This document shows positions 31,700 through 44,929 of a stretch of 64,000 bases of DNA, piece by piece; position 1 is the first letter of the stretch, and each line of letters begins with the position of its first letter. The notes under the pieces are model-generated. The model saw only the letters and a list, made by a program, of their open reading frames with translations, was not told the origin of the DNA and ran no database searches. This stretch comes from Rhyzopertha dominica (taxonomy: Eukaryota; Arthropoda; Insecta; Coleoptera; Bostrichidae), in contig QCXZ01000137.1 of assembly GCA_025024175.1 (NCBI GenBank), positions 17,670,001 to 17,734,000 of the forward strand. Reading direction: 5' to 3'. A program made the position numbers and the translations under genes.

Positions 31700-33970
31700 T
31701 TCAAACCAGGTCCGTAGATCCCGTCACAGAAATCAAGATAGATAGTAGCATGCTATTACTAGGGATCATTTCCGTTTTAAGATTAAAAATATGGCGATTT
31801 TAGTATATTTTTAAAGCTGCAATAAGCCCTCTGCAAAAACTTTGAAATGTACGTGGTTTTATCTCCTTAAGTTTAACATTCAAAAACTAAATAAAGGAGT
31901 ACAACTAAAACTATCAAAATGTATTCGTTTGCAAGGCACTTCTTTTAAAAGTATTCGACGTTCTAAAAAAAGAGTACACCTAAAGTTATTTGCTTTGTTC
32001 CTCATGCCTCAAAATATTGTTAACGTTTAGCAACACCACCTTTTTGCTTTTTGAGCCACACCAGTATCGTTTCGATATTCTTTCAAACAATAATATCCGG
32101 GCTATTGCCTCCTGATGCATCTTTTTTATCGTGCATACTCAGATTCTACGATGTTTTTATGTGCAAGGTATTTATATCAATAACGCTGTGAAAACGACTG
32201 TAAATCCCGTGACAGCTTTTCCGTGCTGCCGAGTATAGGATATAAGGGCTGCTCTGTGGAGAGCGGAAGCAAATGACCCAAAAAATGACCAGCGATGAGA
32301 TTTGCAAATTTTCTAAATAAAACGGGTGGACGTTGGTGCGACCGCAATTTAGGAATATTGTATTGGAGGGGCGTCATGCGTGGGAATGGGGGTCGTGAGA
32401 ATATTGTATTTGTTCAAATGCTCGGGGACTTACGGGCTATTATTTAAATGTTCATTAACAAAACACATTTTTTAAGTACTTATTTTTTAATGTGAATCAT
32501 TTGGAATGGGCGAAACACCGAAACTATTTAAACACGATATTTCAATCTTAATTTCAGTTTGGGGTATCAAAAGTAGCTTTTCAAACGCATACTATAAACA
32601 ATGCGCGCTTATAAACAATGATAGCATATATGAAAATAGTTTATGTTGCATTGGCGCTTTTAAAAAGTTTCAATATTCCATCTTTGTTAAGACACATGCC
32701 ATTATTGCCAGATTCTTCAATTTTAGGAGAGTATATCAACATACTGTATACATTTTTCCATCTAACAATCAGCCCGTTTCGTTTCTTTTTTCACGAGGTA
32801 CGCAAACAAAGACTTTTTTAATCGCAAATTATTTCATTTTTCACAATTTTTAACAGTCTAGTGTTATTGTAATAAAACCTTGATATATTTACTTTTGCAG
32901 TATCAATGGTGTAGTCTATTAAGCAAACCTCGTCTGTGCAAGAACTTTGCTGATGCGTTAGAATATGTTAATTAGGTTATAAAGCTTTTTACTAGATAAT
33001 AAAAGTAACGCTAGAAACTGCAGTTCAAGACATTCTTCCACGGGGAATAATTTATGCATCAAGTCTATTTAAAACAGGCGGAATAAGATCTAGACCACTG
33101 GTTAGTGCCCTGCAGTATGACGCAGATTTGCAACTTACAAATGAGAAAATATACGATGCTGCTTGACTAAAAAAGTTATGGATTTTAAGGAAAGTGATGA
33201 GATGGCTCGGACAATTTGGCTGCTTTCATTAGTTTTTTTTAACAATAAAAGCTGCAAGACTAACTTTTATTTTGTTGTATACCTGTACCTACGCAATAAA
33301 GAAATTATAGCATATTACTGATGAAACATAAGATTTTAGTTCTGTTATTAACTGTTCCGGGATGTTTGGGGACTTTCCGGGATGTACAGAGATTTCTGTA
33401 AACTTATTGCGAAATTTTTAAAATTCGGCAATATTAGGCATGCGCAAAAAAGGTGGCATACATTGCAATTCCTATTACTCCTGTAATGGTCGCGAAAGAG
33501 TACTCATAGCGCTCGACATATTGAGTCATTTACTGAAACTGAGGATGAAATAGAGTATATGACTCCGATGGTGAGAAGGTTTGTGCTGATTACCAGTGCC
33601 AAGATCAGGCACTAGACAGAATAGATCATCATAGCTCTATCTAACTTGGACTGTTTACAGCGCATGCGTAAAGTTTTTTGTCCCTTACCATTTGTTTGAA
33701 TTCGCATGGTCTGGTAGATCTTCTGAATGGACTGTAGACTTAATCGTTTATAAATTAAACGAAATTTTATGGCAATATTAAGTAAAATTATAAATTTAAA
33801 TAAATTCATTGGAAGTACAGAACGTATTTTGGTTTCATTTATTAATATTTGTTGTTTTCATACCCAAAATTAATCTCCGTTTTAAGAATCTTTGTCATGT
33901 GTTTTATTAAACATTTTTTGAAAAAGGTCTATTGTTTTTGTTCAAAAATATTTAGTGCATTTTACTTATA
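31700..33970. other. Nothing clearly recognised
   Basis: AT-rich. A 115-codon frame at 32506-32853 and a 49-codon frame at about 33016-33165 are open but resemble nothing I know and lack supporting splice context. Confidence 0.35.
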
Positions 33971-33975
33971 GTAGT

Positions 33976-34452
33976 TCGCAATATTTAAAAATATAGTACA
34001 CTCAATTTGGCTCCTTGTCTCTGATAACACCCCCTGGCAGAATAGCTGCTTGGAGGCTGGTATTAATTTCGACATTTTGGAGTTTGTTCAAAATGTCAAG
34101 GATCATGCTAACATAGGGAAAGAAGTTATTGAGCCTATTGATATTGTTATGGATAATATTTCTGTTGAGAGAAGCCGAAATTGATCTTTTGATTTCAATA
34201 AGATAAACCAACTACAAACAGATCTGTGTCGCTGTTGTTACAGCTCGTGAGCGTAGTTTAGGTCTAGTGCAGACAGCATGGCTTAGAACTGATTTTGCCT
34301 ATATACCAAAAGCTTGGTATGATGACAGTAGAAAATTAGACGGCAATGCCATCTGTCTGCATTACATTGACATGATAACAAAACCACCTAGTTGCCTTGA
34401 TGGGAACTATTTCCTAAAGCAAGAAACTTATATTGCTCTACTTTCGTGTTAA
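33976..34452 (+). pseudogene. Coding-like relic, unknown
   Basis: One plus-strand frame is open from about 33976 to a TGA at 34185 and reads NSCLEAGINFDILEFVQNVK, then ANIGKEVIEPIDIVMDNISV. The frame continues past the TGA for about 20 codons (SFDFNKINQLQTDLC). A second frame (34267-34452, TDFAYIPKAWYDDSRKLDG) follows. The texture is that of a decayed protein gene or retroelement, not random DNA. I cannot name the family. Confidence 0.3.
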
Positions 34453-34835
34453 ATATGTATGTATATTAATGCTTACCAGAGAAAGTAAATATTTTATGAG
34501 TTGGTACCGAATGATTAAATAAACTTAACAGCTATCTTTAGTAAATTTCGAATTATTGTAAAACATGTTTCAAATTGTTATCAAGAAACTGTTGTTGAAG
34601 GTTATTCAAGTAATTTCGCGTACAATTTAGAAAAGCTTTTTTGGCCCTCGCTAGGCCTCTAATAAGAGTCTATCTGGTTATGCCTCACTAAATTAATCCC
34701 CCCGGTCCGTATTTAAGGTTCTCTTATTGTATGAATTCTAGCCCAAAGATTCAATTTAATCAGAGTCCGATATACATGATAGTCATATGTGTGGTATAAC
34801 AGATTTATTTCTGTAAATGTGAACTTTATAGCAAA

Positions 34836-34917
34836 ATGTCCTTAGTAAAAGTTATTTTGCTAATTAATTTTCATTTCTTAGCATTCTTTTTGTTTTTGTA
34901 TGTCAACCCAGTTGCAG
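34836..34917 (+). CDS. Possible signal-peptide first exon
   Basis: The ATG at 34836 encodes a strongly hydrophobic stretch (MSLVKVILLINFHFLAFFLF) ending VNPVAG at a possible donor GTCAGC (34918, phase 1). The layout equals the better-supported first exon at 49842. The donor is poor and AT-rich DNA yields hydrophobic frames by chance, so this is weak. Confidence 0.2.
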
Positions 34918-34919
34918 GT

Positions 34920-37900
34920 CAGCGTAATTCTTTTTGTGTTTTTTTAATGCAAAACTGCATACTTCTGTCAAGATCATCTTCATTTAGCGAATCTGCTCAT
35001 TTTAGTATTAATACAACCGACGATTGACTAATATAATTGTTCAAAGTAAGTTTGCGTGGTTGATGTGTACGAGTTATAATAACTAACACAAGAGCTTGGT
35101 CTTCATTTGTAGCCGATTTCGAACCTTCAGTTTCTTAGAATGTTTTATTAATTTGGATGCTGTGGATTAGATAATAGGATTTTTTCCTGGATGAACGTTA
35201 TTAAATAAATAACAAACATCTTAGTATGAACGTTGTCGATCTTAATTATTGCAAGGAAAAAATCGTTTTGTGCTATGCTGCTTTCACTTTGTCTGACTTG
35301 CACTATAGTGACAAAACGGGTCCGTTTGCATATGGTTGTAAAGCCCAAACTTTGTGCAAGAACCTGTTCCGGGAAACATAAATCGTGGTATTTATTATTT
35401 TAGTTTAATTTAAATCGAAGAGCCTTGGTTGTGTAGCCTGTAGTGTATGTTAAGGAGATCATGAATAGTACGTCTTCTGAAGCTGCGAATCATAAAATCG
35501 CGTTGTTTAATATTAGATTTAAACTCATTTCCTCGAAATATTAAATAATACGAAAAAGTGGGTACCTATCTACCTTCTTATATATCCTTTGAGGAAACTA
35601 TCATTTTTGGCTGTTTTTTATACTAACTGATGCGTATGCGAAGCCCCTAACCTGTATATAATGTTTTCAAAGTAGCAAATGTATTTCACCCAATGCGTTG
35701 TTTGCTTTCCTTCTTAAAAACCGGATTTAGCGTTTGCCATTTCCGCTAATCTCCATGGATTTAAGACATACACATAAAATGTTATAGCTTTTACTGAAAC
35801 ACCACGCTCTCGTTGCTGCTTGCTTGAAGTAACATGTTTATAACAGCAGGGGCTGCAAATTTCGTCCGCTGGGAGCCACCCCCCATGTGAGCAGGCTTTG
35901 GTTTAAAAAGACGTAGAAGGCAAGCGCTACACGTGGACGTGTTGGTTATTTGTTTTAATAAGTTGGGGTAATACTCTAAACAGCCGTTGGCGTTGATAGA
36001 GGACCATTTTCCACATACCTAGTTATGGTAACGAGTGAAAGTACGTTCATTTAAATGCACATTAGTCTTGGGTTTGAAATAACCTTCACCTTTGTAGGTA
36101 TGTATTGTATTCACATTTATATCCAATTCGGTACTGTAGATAGACTTTACAAAAAAAGGTGAACATCTGCGATTAGCCATGTAATACTGTTTTCTATGTA
36201 GAAAAGTATGGATAAGTATATTACCTTAATTAGAAGGGAGGTATTCATAATTCATAATATGTCTATTAGCTACAAATTAACTTTTTAAGGGACAGCATGT
36301 GTTCAAAATTTTTTAGTTCAGTTGAAACAGTTTCTACTCAGTTCGAAAACCAATGAAAATATTTTTTACTTTCATAAATAATAAAAATAACTCACATCAG
36401 GATATTTCAAAAGCTTGTTTGATATACAAATGATTCATTGCTCTAAGATTCTTTGCCTAATCGACGAGGAACTGAAAGTGTATCAGAAATATTCCTTTTT
36501 ATAGCAACCGTATTTTGGCAGTACCTTTGTTTACGTTTTGCAACGATTGTCTCACATATGCATCTGTATCGCACTTCATGTCTCGCACATCCACAGCTGT
36601 CTTTTTTCTACCGTCTGCTGAAATGGCTTGTAACATTTCAATCATTCTGCCGCATGTCACATTATTTAGTGCACCTCAGTGTCGTAGTACTGAGAATATT
36701 CTTCATTTTGTGTAGCATTTTAGATTGTATTAAACCTTCATCGACAATCAGATCTGAGCGGTACTTGAAAAAGCTTCTCAGTACATTTGAGTGATTTTAG
36801 TAAGGTATTTCTCTGGAAAATTTCAGACTTGGCATTTAATACTTGAAATTTCTCACTATAGTACTTAAATTAATCTATATACTAGAACCTAACATTATAG
36901 TAAATGACGTGCTAAAAGATCTAGTAAAAGGAACACATGCATAATTGTAGGTACTTTAGTTACCGTATATGAACGCGACAATGAATTTCGAATTTGAAAA
37001 TCCTTTTAATTGGCACATAAACTTTATCAGCTACAAAAATAATCGACTTTGAAGTTTTACAACGTTTAAACGGCGCTTTAAGATTTTTATCAAATATAAC
37101 CCGACCGTCGTAGTGAACGTAGGTAACTGAGCTGTGCTTTGATTTTTACGCTTTTATTTGTATGAAAAGTCAACCAGCCACCAAAGTATATTCATACATA
37201 CCTAGTTAATAATAATAAATACGTTAGATCAATATACCTGAACAGATAGCAAAATGTATAAGAAGTGGCAAAACCATTAACTAGCATATTATAATTGCAT
37301 ATGTTGCAGGTACGTGATTAGTATTTTTTTCCTGTGTGATCAAAATAATAATCATTCATAATATAAACACAGCAAGGCTAGAGTAAGCTTTTAAATAAAA
37401 TTTGTGCTAGGTATGGTTGAGCAAGTGAAATCGCTTTTACCAAAACTAGTAAAGCTTGAAAATAAACTTAAAAAAAACGCCAAAATACACGGCAAAGCAA
37501 TTTTAAAGTGAACAGATCGCAGATGAAATACAACCGAGTATTTATGTATTGCTTATGGATGATCGGCCTTTTCTGAGTTAGAACGGACCGTCCAAATGAA
37601 GAAACATCCTTTATATTGTTGCGAAATCAGCGCCTTCTGTGTACCAGAGTTGCAGGCGTGTAGATGCGGTGTAGTAGGATATTACAAGTGGTGATCCGAG
37701 CTACACACAGATAGCAGGAAATGCCGATAACTATACGATACTGCTTATATGTTTAATCCAACTTGGTAAATTGAAAATAAAATTGTGAATAAAAAATGCC
37801 TTTACCCTTTTTTCGTATGTGTCTAAATAATGAAGTTATTTGACTTTCTAAAATATCAAATTTTTTACTTTTGGCCTCTAACGTCGACATTAAAACGTAA

Positions 37901-38320
37901 TGCAGCAAATGACATTTGACTTATGAATCTTGCTCAAAAGTATGACCTGGAACACAATGTAACCTCCTCTCTAACATTTCCTTTATTTATTTTTTTTTTA
38001 AATAAGAATGATATTATTTGGGAATGATATAGCGTCTACTGTATCTACTAATTTATATCTTATTTACTTAATTGCTAATTGGTTGAGTATGGTGATGTTG
38101 ATAAAAATAAAATATATCTGAATTTTAAATGTTTTAAGCACGGCATAAACAAGGATGGAAACGTTTTACGGTTTTTCTACCGCCGGTGATGTTGGCAATA
38201 TTATAATATATTAAAGTGCATTTCGGATCCCCATTTTTGGTCGCGAAAATGTGTTAATGATTTACTGCCACCATTGTAAATTATCCATTACATTAGTAAT
38301 CTAAGACCTAATGAACGATA
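34920..38320. other. Nothing recognised
   Basis: No supportable gene, RNA or repeat. The longest frame (36453-36794, 113 codons) is cysteine- and phenylalanine-rich without domain resemblance and is treated as chance. Confidence 0.35.
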
Positions 38321-38323
38321 TCG

Positions 38324-38875
38324 TAATTAGGCTTTTTAAGATTACGTCATCCAATATGGCGTCCAGGGGGCAAAAAGCGCACGCATGGGACGCGCCTGCG
38401 AAACCCTGGAAACGGACGCGTGGCTGATAGAGTTGGGTCCTTCATGACCAAGTCGTTCAAATTGAATGACTCATGCTTTGATTTGGCTCACAGCTAATGA
38501 ATCAGCGTCGTTCGTGCGTCGTACATGGTTAACGGCTGACGACAGCACACGACGAGAACACAGCATGAGAGCATATTTATATGCTGTGGCAAGACAGGAG
38601 ACACCGCTGTCACCTTCAATTCACGATCCATATGTCTTTAAGCAGGTCTAAACAACTCGGTAACTTGTTCTCAGTAATGATTTTTGAACGACTTGAATGA
38701 TCCGAATCTACGCGATTGATTGAACGATTTGAATTGAATCGAATGTCCCAGCTCTAGTGACTGACGTTGGCATTAAGTAATGTGGTTTCTATGACAGCGC
38801 ACTAGAAGCTGCATCGTTTTGAAATTTGTCCCCTGGCAGTCGCTCAAAAGTCACGTGTTCTAAAAAGCCTAATTA
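38324..38875. mobile_element. MITE (outer), split by a hAT-type MITE
   Basis: TAATTAGGCTTTTTA at 38324-38338 is exactly inverted at 38861-38875, and similarity continues inward (CGTCA and CACGTGA, CCAGGGGG and CCAGGGGAC). Without the inner insertion the element would be about 215 bp. It is non-coding. Confidence 0.75.
38428..38756. mobile_element. hAT-type MITE (inner) with 8-bp target duplication
   Basis: The termini are TAGAGTTGGGTCCTTC and, inverted, TAGAGCTGGGACATTCG. Flanking octamers GTGGCTGA (38420-38427) and GTGACTGA (38757-38764) differ at one base. The interior repeats GTTCAAATTGAATGA-like and GAACGATTTGAATTGAA-like subterminal units. It shares the TAGAGTTGGG end with the element at 21623-22452. 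Confidence 0.85.
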
Positions 38876-38879
38876 CTTG

Positions 38880-40490
38880 ATAGTAAAAGTATAAATATCA
38901 GATCAGCCGCAGAAAGTACTGCTTTGAATGTCTACAGTCCTCAAGTCAGTTTTAAAATTTTACTTATTAGAAATTATAGTGGTTTAGATATGAGTTAAGA
39001 TAAAAATGGTAGAGAAGTCTTTTAATTACAAACTTTAATTTGAAGGTGAAGTCGGTTTTTGGAGAAATTCTTAATAAATGCAGATAATTGCTCCCTGAAA
39101 GATATTTCAATTTTTTGTGCAAAATTATTTTTTAATTTAACTCACCTACTGAAAATCACGTTTTGAAATTACCCAATTATTCTGCACTCAGTCTGAAATG
39201 CGTCATTCGTTACCGAAAAGTCCTTTATCTCGAATGAAAGCTGCACAGTCCTGTCCCAAAGGACTTGATGTCAAAAGCAAAGGCGCTTTATTGTGGCATA
39301 AAAGAGTTTTATGTAAGTTTATATATTTCTATAAAACTATAAACAAATGTGTATACTTATAGGTCGTAAATTCGGTAATGGAAAATACATTGGAGCGTCG
39401 GTTGGAGATTTACCATCACGCCTAGAATGTCCGTGAGTGAAAGCACACGCTCATAAATAATTCATGCTGGGAACATCTTGATACTCGTCATCTTCATATA
39501 AATCGGACATCGTGGTTAATTAGGAGATTAACTAAAATAGGTCAAAGTATTTCCAAAACCGCTATCCCTTGACAATCTTAGAGTATAGAGCTTTATTTTT
39601 ACGATTCGCGTTTGTGCTATTGGCATTACTTAATGTCTGTATCGTTAATAATTATCCTTGTAATTCAGACATTATCATCTACTTACTTTACAAGATTTTA
39701 TTTCATATTACGATTCCTAGTTGCCTTTCATACATGGTATAACATTCTTGAAGGCAAAACTAATATTTTTAAATAAATAATATTTTATACCTTTGTAATG
39801 TAATTGTATTCCAAAGCCTTTCCTGCTTCTTAATACAAGGAGTTTAAACCCTTTTTGTTTCCTATCATTTCTCATATTTACTTCATAAACCCAATGTCAC
39901 AAGTATGTATACTTTTCTTATCCGTGTATTCGAGATATTTTGATTTCCTAGTTTAGTGTTTATATGAGAAATATATAAGGTACCGTTGTAGAACAGTGCC
40001 ACCAATTATGTGTGGGTTGAGATACTCGTCCCGCCCTCTGATGTGTGTGAATGGATGTGTACTTAGGTCTAGGTTACCTAAAATAATCCAGAAATTTTAA
40101 GTAGGAGTGTAATAAATGTAAGTTGAAGTAGGTAAATATTTTATGGAAATTTTATCTGGTTCCAAATATATCCTAAAGAATAATATACACATTAGCCCTT
40201 GAAGGATCATTAAAAATTATTATTATCCGTAACTAGCATAATGTTTGCACAAATAAGTGTGTGGAAATAACAATCTGTATGTTTCTTTTTTGTTTATTAC
40301 TAAGAAATGTATTTTTGTGTTGCGTCATTTTCTGTATTCTGTATTCTGTATTACCTTAACTTAATATGCTTTTGCTCTAAATCCTGCTGCTTATGTGTTT
40401 GTAAGTTTTTTGATATGTTTGATATTCAAGATCTATAGAGCCTTCAAATAGACTAATATTTTTAGAACTACTTTGGTTAATGGTTTCGTG
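38880..40490. other. Nothing recognised apart from a short microsatellite
   Basis: TCTGTAT is repeated three times near 40331-40352. Otherwise there is no coding or RNA signal. Confidence 0.35.
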
Positions 40491-40492
40491 TA

Positions 40493-41813
40493 CAGTGTGC
40501 CTACAAAAGTTGGCAGTATTTGGAAATCTTTTTTTAAAATTTTATTTCTCGAAGGAAAGTTATTCTTTACAAAAAGCACTGCATGGTCTTAATGTGACCC
40601 TCAGACATTACAGTTTAAAGCCATCATGTATCAAAAATTTTAAATTTGGCCCAATGAAGTACCCTATTTTTCCTAAATATCAAAAACTTCTATTAGGAAA
40701 CGTCTTAACTTAAACAATATCTGCTTTATAAATTAATTATATCCAGGTAAACCATGCAAATTTCAAAATTTTGCGCCTCAAATTCATACTCCGATTATGT
40801 GCAGAAATATAGTCAACGTTAAATATGGAATAAAAATTGAAAATCGTGTTAATTGCAACCTGCAAAACCGGTTGCTACTTTTAACACCGGGTAAAGCAAC
40901 GCTTTCTGCAATTGAGCACTCTGAATATTAATTTTCAAACATTTTAAATCAGAATAAATATGGCCCATAAAAACCGTCATTTATTAACACCCCAAAACCT
41001 AGAAGAAAGGATTTGTTTGTTATGATGTCCAAGGAATGTTACAAGACGATTAATTTAAGGTAATACACATTATTTTTCGGCTGAAATAAACTACCAAACA
41101 GACACCAAACAGCTACTATTTTCTTTTGAAACAAATGTGTGGTGTGGCATTTATGACAAGAACTTAATGTACTGATCCCTTTTCGATAATTTTTGAATGC
41201 ATACAATTTACATTTACCCTTTCTACAAAATCAAATGAGAGATTTCTCAATGACAGGATGGCGCGCTATGCCAAAGCAGACTGGATGTAAAACAATACCT
41301 TCTCCATATTTTTAATCAAAGATGGATATACCGGCACTAGTTTTTTTTTGCCTAGCTATCGCTTCAAATTTGTCTTGCAGGTTTGTTTGAAGCAGAACGT
41401 TTAGCTCCAAGAAACAATTTGTAAATGTTAATAATTTAGAAGACATTCAACGAAAATACCGTTTTTTTAAATAAGCTTAGCTTATGTAAAAAGGTTGTAA
41501 ATTTTTTTATCACAACATACCTGGATATACGTAAAACATTTATAATCCCACACACTCCCTGAATGACAAAAAATACGCAAACCAAATATTTGGGGCATGA
41601 GATTACATATTTGAACCAATACTTTATTTATTTATATTAATTTAAAACAACTTTTTTTGATATTTAAGAAAAATAATGTAATTACTGCATATGTCTGGTG
41701 GCTACATTTTACATTTGAGGCCATGCAACACTTTTTATAAAGAACAACTTTGTTCGAAAAAAAACAAGAATGAAAAGGTTTTCTATAGGTTGCCAACTTT
41801 TGTAGATATACTG
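40493..41813 (+). mobile_element. Tc1-like transposon relic with TIRs of about 230 bp
   Basis: 40493-40720 and the reverse complement of about 41640-41813 match: CAGTGTGCCTACAAAAGTTG against CAGTATATCTACAAAAGTTG, then GCATGG, CAGACAT and TTTTTCTTAAATATCAAAA in order. TA flanks the left end (40491-40492). The interior carries a broken Tc1-type transposase. The long TIRs produced two short open frames (40480-40713 and 41862-41632) that are not genes. Confidence 0.8.
40960..41400 (+). pseudogene. Degenerate Tc1-like transposase
   Basis: ATG at 40960 begins MAHKNRHLLTPQ, ending in ERICLL, the N-terminal helix of this transposase type. Later NVWCGIYDKN (before the second aspartate block) and QDGAPC (second aspartate) are visible, followed by YLLHIFNQRWIYR. 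Stops and frameshifts are frequent and the third catalytic block is barely readable. Dead. Confidence 0.6.
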
Positions 41814-41819
41814 CATATT

Positions 41820-43530
41820 TCGTGGGGTTATTGCAATGGACGGAGGTATTCAACATATACACAGAATTAATTACACCTAGATCAATATTTTAATGAAACT
41901 AACTTTTTAGCATTGAAGAAATTAGAATAATCTACTTGCTTACGACAAGGTAATTGCAAAAGCAAAGCAATCAGAATAAAATATTGCAGTTTTGTTAGAT
42001 ATTGGCATACGTTAGACTAGACCACTTACGATAAAATAAATCACTACTTGCAGATAATTACTTAAGTAACTAACCACCTCAGTTAGATTTGCCAAAGCCT
42101 GACAGTAACATGTCAAAGCGCCTGTTCTAGATATAATCTAGAAATTGAAAAGCTAAAGAGCTATTATAGTTAGCGACAGTCAATGAGATTTTTACACAGT
42201 TCATAAAAAATTTTTGTGTTTTCTGCTGCTCAAAGTTTTCTGGCGAAGATGAAAAGAACATGTCGACAATATGCACGCAGAAAGACTAGCGACAAAGGAT
42301 CTACTTTATAATTATTATACACTTCACTCTAAAGTGTTTGTACGACTATAATTACCTATAAAAGTTTTCGATCAAAATAAGATTTGTATGAAACGTTCTT
42401 TCATTGCGTCCCGTGTGTGAGTTCCTAATGTCGCGAAAATGCAAAAAATGTCACTGAAAATCGTTTGTGATACATGCGAAAAATAACGAATACCTTTTAA
42501 ATATGTTTAAAGTCAAGTATGTTAAAATTGATGTTGCATGTATAAGGTGTCCCATTCAAATTCGTTTGCGGCGAACCACGGATTCTTTGACAATTAATTT
42601 AGCTTTATTGTTTAATAATAGCGCGCTGGCAGCCGCGGCCAACTATTTTAATATGGGCTAAATGTAATGAAAGAGGACCTTACTCTGGGTTACACCTTAC
42701 GCAAGGATCCTGCTTCCATAGCTGCAGCATTAATCCGAACGTCTTGCGTTATTAACTAACAGCAGGTTGTAACTTATCGTCTGGGCACCGACGCACTGCA
42801 ATTTTCATAAAAGATTAATATTCATAACTCCTAATGGTTGTAAGGTTAGAAAATTGCAAGCAGGTTTGTGACCTACTAATTTTAGAGCAAGTGTAAATAA
42901 AATCTTTCCGTTGACTTAGGAGTTGCAGTTTAATTGTGAGAAATTTCTTTAATATTGTTTATCTTCGTGCAAAGTCTAATAATAATAAGGCTTCCTTTAA
43001 CTTTTCTTATCATCCTGCCATATGTGTGATTGTTAATATGCTGGTCAAACAAATCACCTTCTTTTACACACATTGTAATGAAATAATACAATTTTTGGCG
43101 CTGTAACTTTTTCCTGTTACGTGTAGCTTTAATGGAAACAGCTGCTGATCACTGAACAGCAATACAGATGTAAATAGGGCGTGTGCTAATTTATATAAGC
43201 CGGTTTATTTTAAATATGCATTCTAGTTTACAATACTAATCCCGGAACCGCAGTAGATATGAGGTCTTGGTTTAGTTCCAGTGCAGATACTTACTTAATG
43301 CATTACAAAGCAAGAATGTAATGTTTAAAAATCCGAAAAAATAATATTGAATGTTAAGGTTGCAAGTGTCTACTCACGGGATATTTATTTGGATGCACAA
43401 AAATTTTGAATTTTTATTCAGAGTAAAAGTTTCTTTACAAATAGGATGGGATTGAGCATGAATGATGCACCTATGTCAATTGCAAATTACTTTGTTCTGT
43501 TTTTTCAGTAGCGTTTTTCTTCATTCATCT
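41820..43530. other. Nothing certain; GC-rich island at 42555-42750
   Basis: The island has TTTGACAATTAATTTAGC and GGCAGCCGCGGCC, a composition unlike its surroundings. It is a candidate regulatory element. No coding exon is supported. Confidence 0.3.
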
Positions 43531-43539
43531 GGAATTATA

Positions 43540-44060
43540 GAACTATTGCTATTTTGTGTAATTTTAAGAAGGTTTTTGCATTATTTTGTGCGCCTGTATA
43601 ATATATTATATACCGCACTTAAAGAAGTTTTATTTCAGTTTCAGAATGGGTTTATAGCAAGCAAACGATCTATNGCTGCTAATCTTATGTGCATTACTTA
43701 ATAGAATGCTTGGATAAACGGTAACAACTACATGTATTTGTGGTGTGTGGACATGTTGGAGGCATTTGATCGAGTACACCATCGACAGCTACATAGTAAA
43801 CTTGAACCGTTCAGGATGACTGACTCTTTGCTTTCTCTTTTTGATGCTTACCTTTTTGTACGATATAGAGGATTCATATAAGAATACTATTTTACTAACT
43901 TTCGGGTGTAGCAGAGGTATAATCTGGGATCACTGTTGTTTTTGTTGCTTCTTGATATTATTAATCAAGAACTACATACAGTTGCACATTTCAAGTGGGG
44001 CATTATTTTGACATTAGCTGTCAACAGTTTTGCCGGCAAAAAATTGGGTAAATGTCGTCC
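43540..44060 (+). pseudogene. LINE reverse transcriptase relic (Jockey-like)
   Basis: The plus strand reads ILYTALKEVLFQF and NGFIASKRS (usually HGFxxGRS). DMLEAFDRVHHRQLHSKLEP follows, the block with the first catalytic aspartate. The next stretch, LGSLLFLLLLDI, corresponds to the usual PQGSxLGPLLFxLxIND, and a remnant of the YADD region lies near 44030. Stops and frameshifts interrupt it. Neither endonuclease nor tail is directly attached. Confidence 0.7.
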
Positions 44061-44439
44061 AGGTTTGATAAGTTTGACAAGGTTTGTTCGATATTTTTAT
44101 CTAACTCAGGAAATAATCTTACCAAATATCCCTCGTGCATTTAATTTTTTCTATGGAAAAATTCGAAAAACTTGTTTCTAAACCACTTGTTTAACAAATA
44201 GCATTCGCTCTTGTGTTATGTACGTATATTTGCGTTACCATTATCATTGTTGCGGTCGCTATAGTGAAGAAGCTCCATGTATCTAGTTAAGTGTGTACAA
44301 GAAATTACACAATAGTGGTACATAAAATCCTGGAAGACGGAAACTACCCTCGAAGCTTAGAAGTAGCTTGGGAAAACCTGCTCAAGAACTACGAACAATG
44401 TAATCCTCAATGGAAAATGCCGACAGAATTTCAGCACTC

Positions 44440-44620
44440 TTAAATAACGATCTCCAACAAGACAAACGATGCAGCCGAGCCAAACCTCATCAAACACATA
44501 AAATACTACGGACACATCTAAAGGCAAGAAGCAGACCATATGGAAGACTTGGGAGCTAAGCGGAGACCAACGAAAAAGAGGAAGACCGTGCTTTACACGA
44601 AAAAAAAAACAATAACGAGG
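44440..44620 (+). pseudogene. Possible LINE ORF2 tail
   Basis: One frame reads EPNLIKHIKYYGHI, then a stop, EADHMEDLGAKRRPTKKRK. It recalls the YxGHIxR ... GRRxxGRPR ending of some LINE proteins and lies 0.4 kb after the relic at 43540, on the same strand. Evidence is thin. 44620-44930 is A-rich, then GC-richer, with no domain. Confidence 0.3.
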
Positions 44621-44929
44621 ATAATTCAGAAGCAGAAGTCAGGAAAGAAAGAAATCACAAGGTACAAAAATTAATCAAGCGACGCTGAAATGGACCAATG
44701 ACGTCAAAAGCAACAAGGAAACATTCAAAGCATTTGAATTTTACCTATATAACCTTCCCACTCAGTCCTTATATTTCCTTAACATGCGCTAGGCAGTCAC
44801 ACTACTAGCAATCAGCACGTACCCCTCCAACCCAGCGAAGATGCCCAGCCCGGCGATATATCCGGGAGTGGCAGAAATGCTGACCGTACGCTGATTTAAT
44901 CAATCAATTAATCAATTAGCGCTCATGCT

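Noticed and set aside
32506..32853. 115-codon plus-strand frame
   Set aside because: Composition dominated by F, I, N and S from AT-rich DNA, and no recognisable domain.
36453..36794. 113-codon plus-strand frame
   Set aside because: Rich in C, F and L without any motif, with no splice or promoter support, and overlapped by another frame of similar length. Treated as chance.
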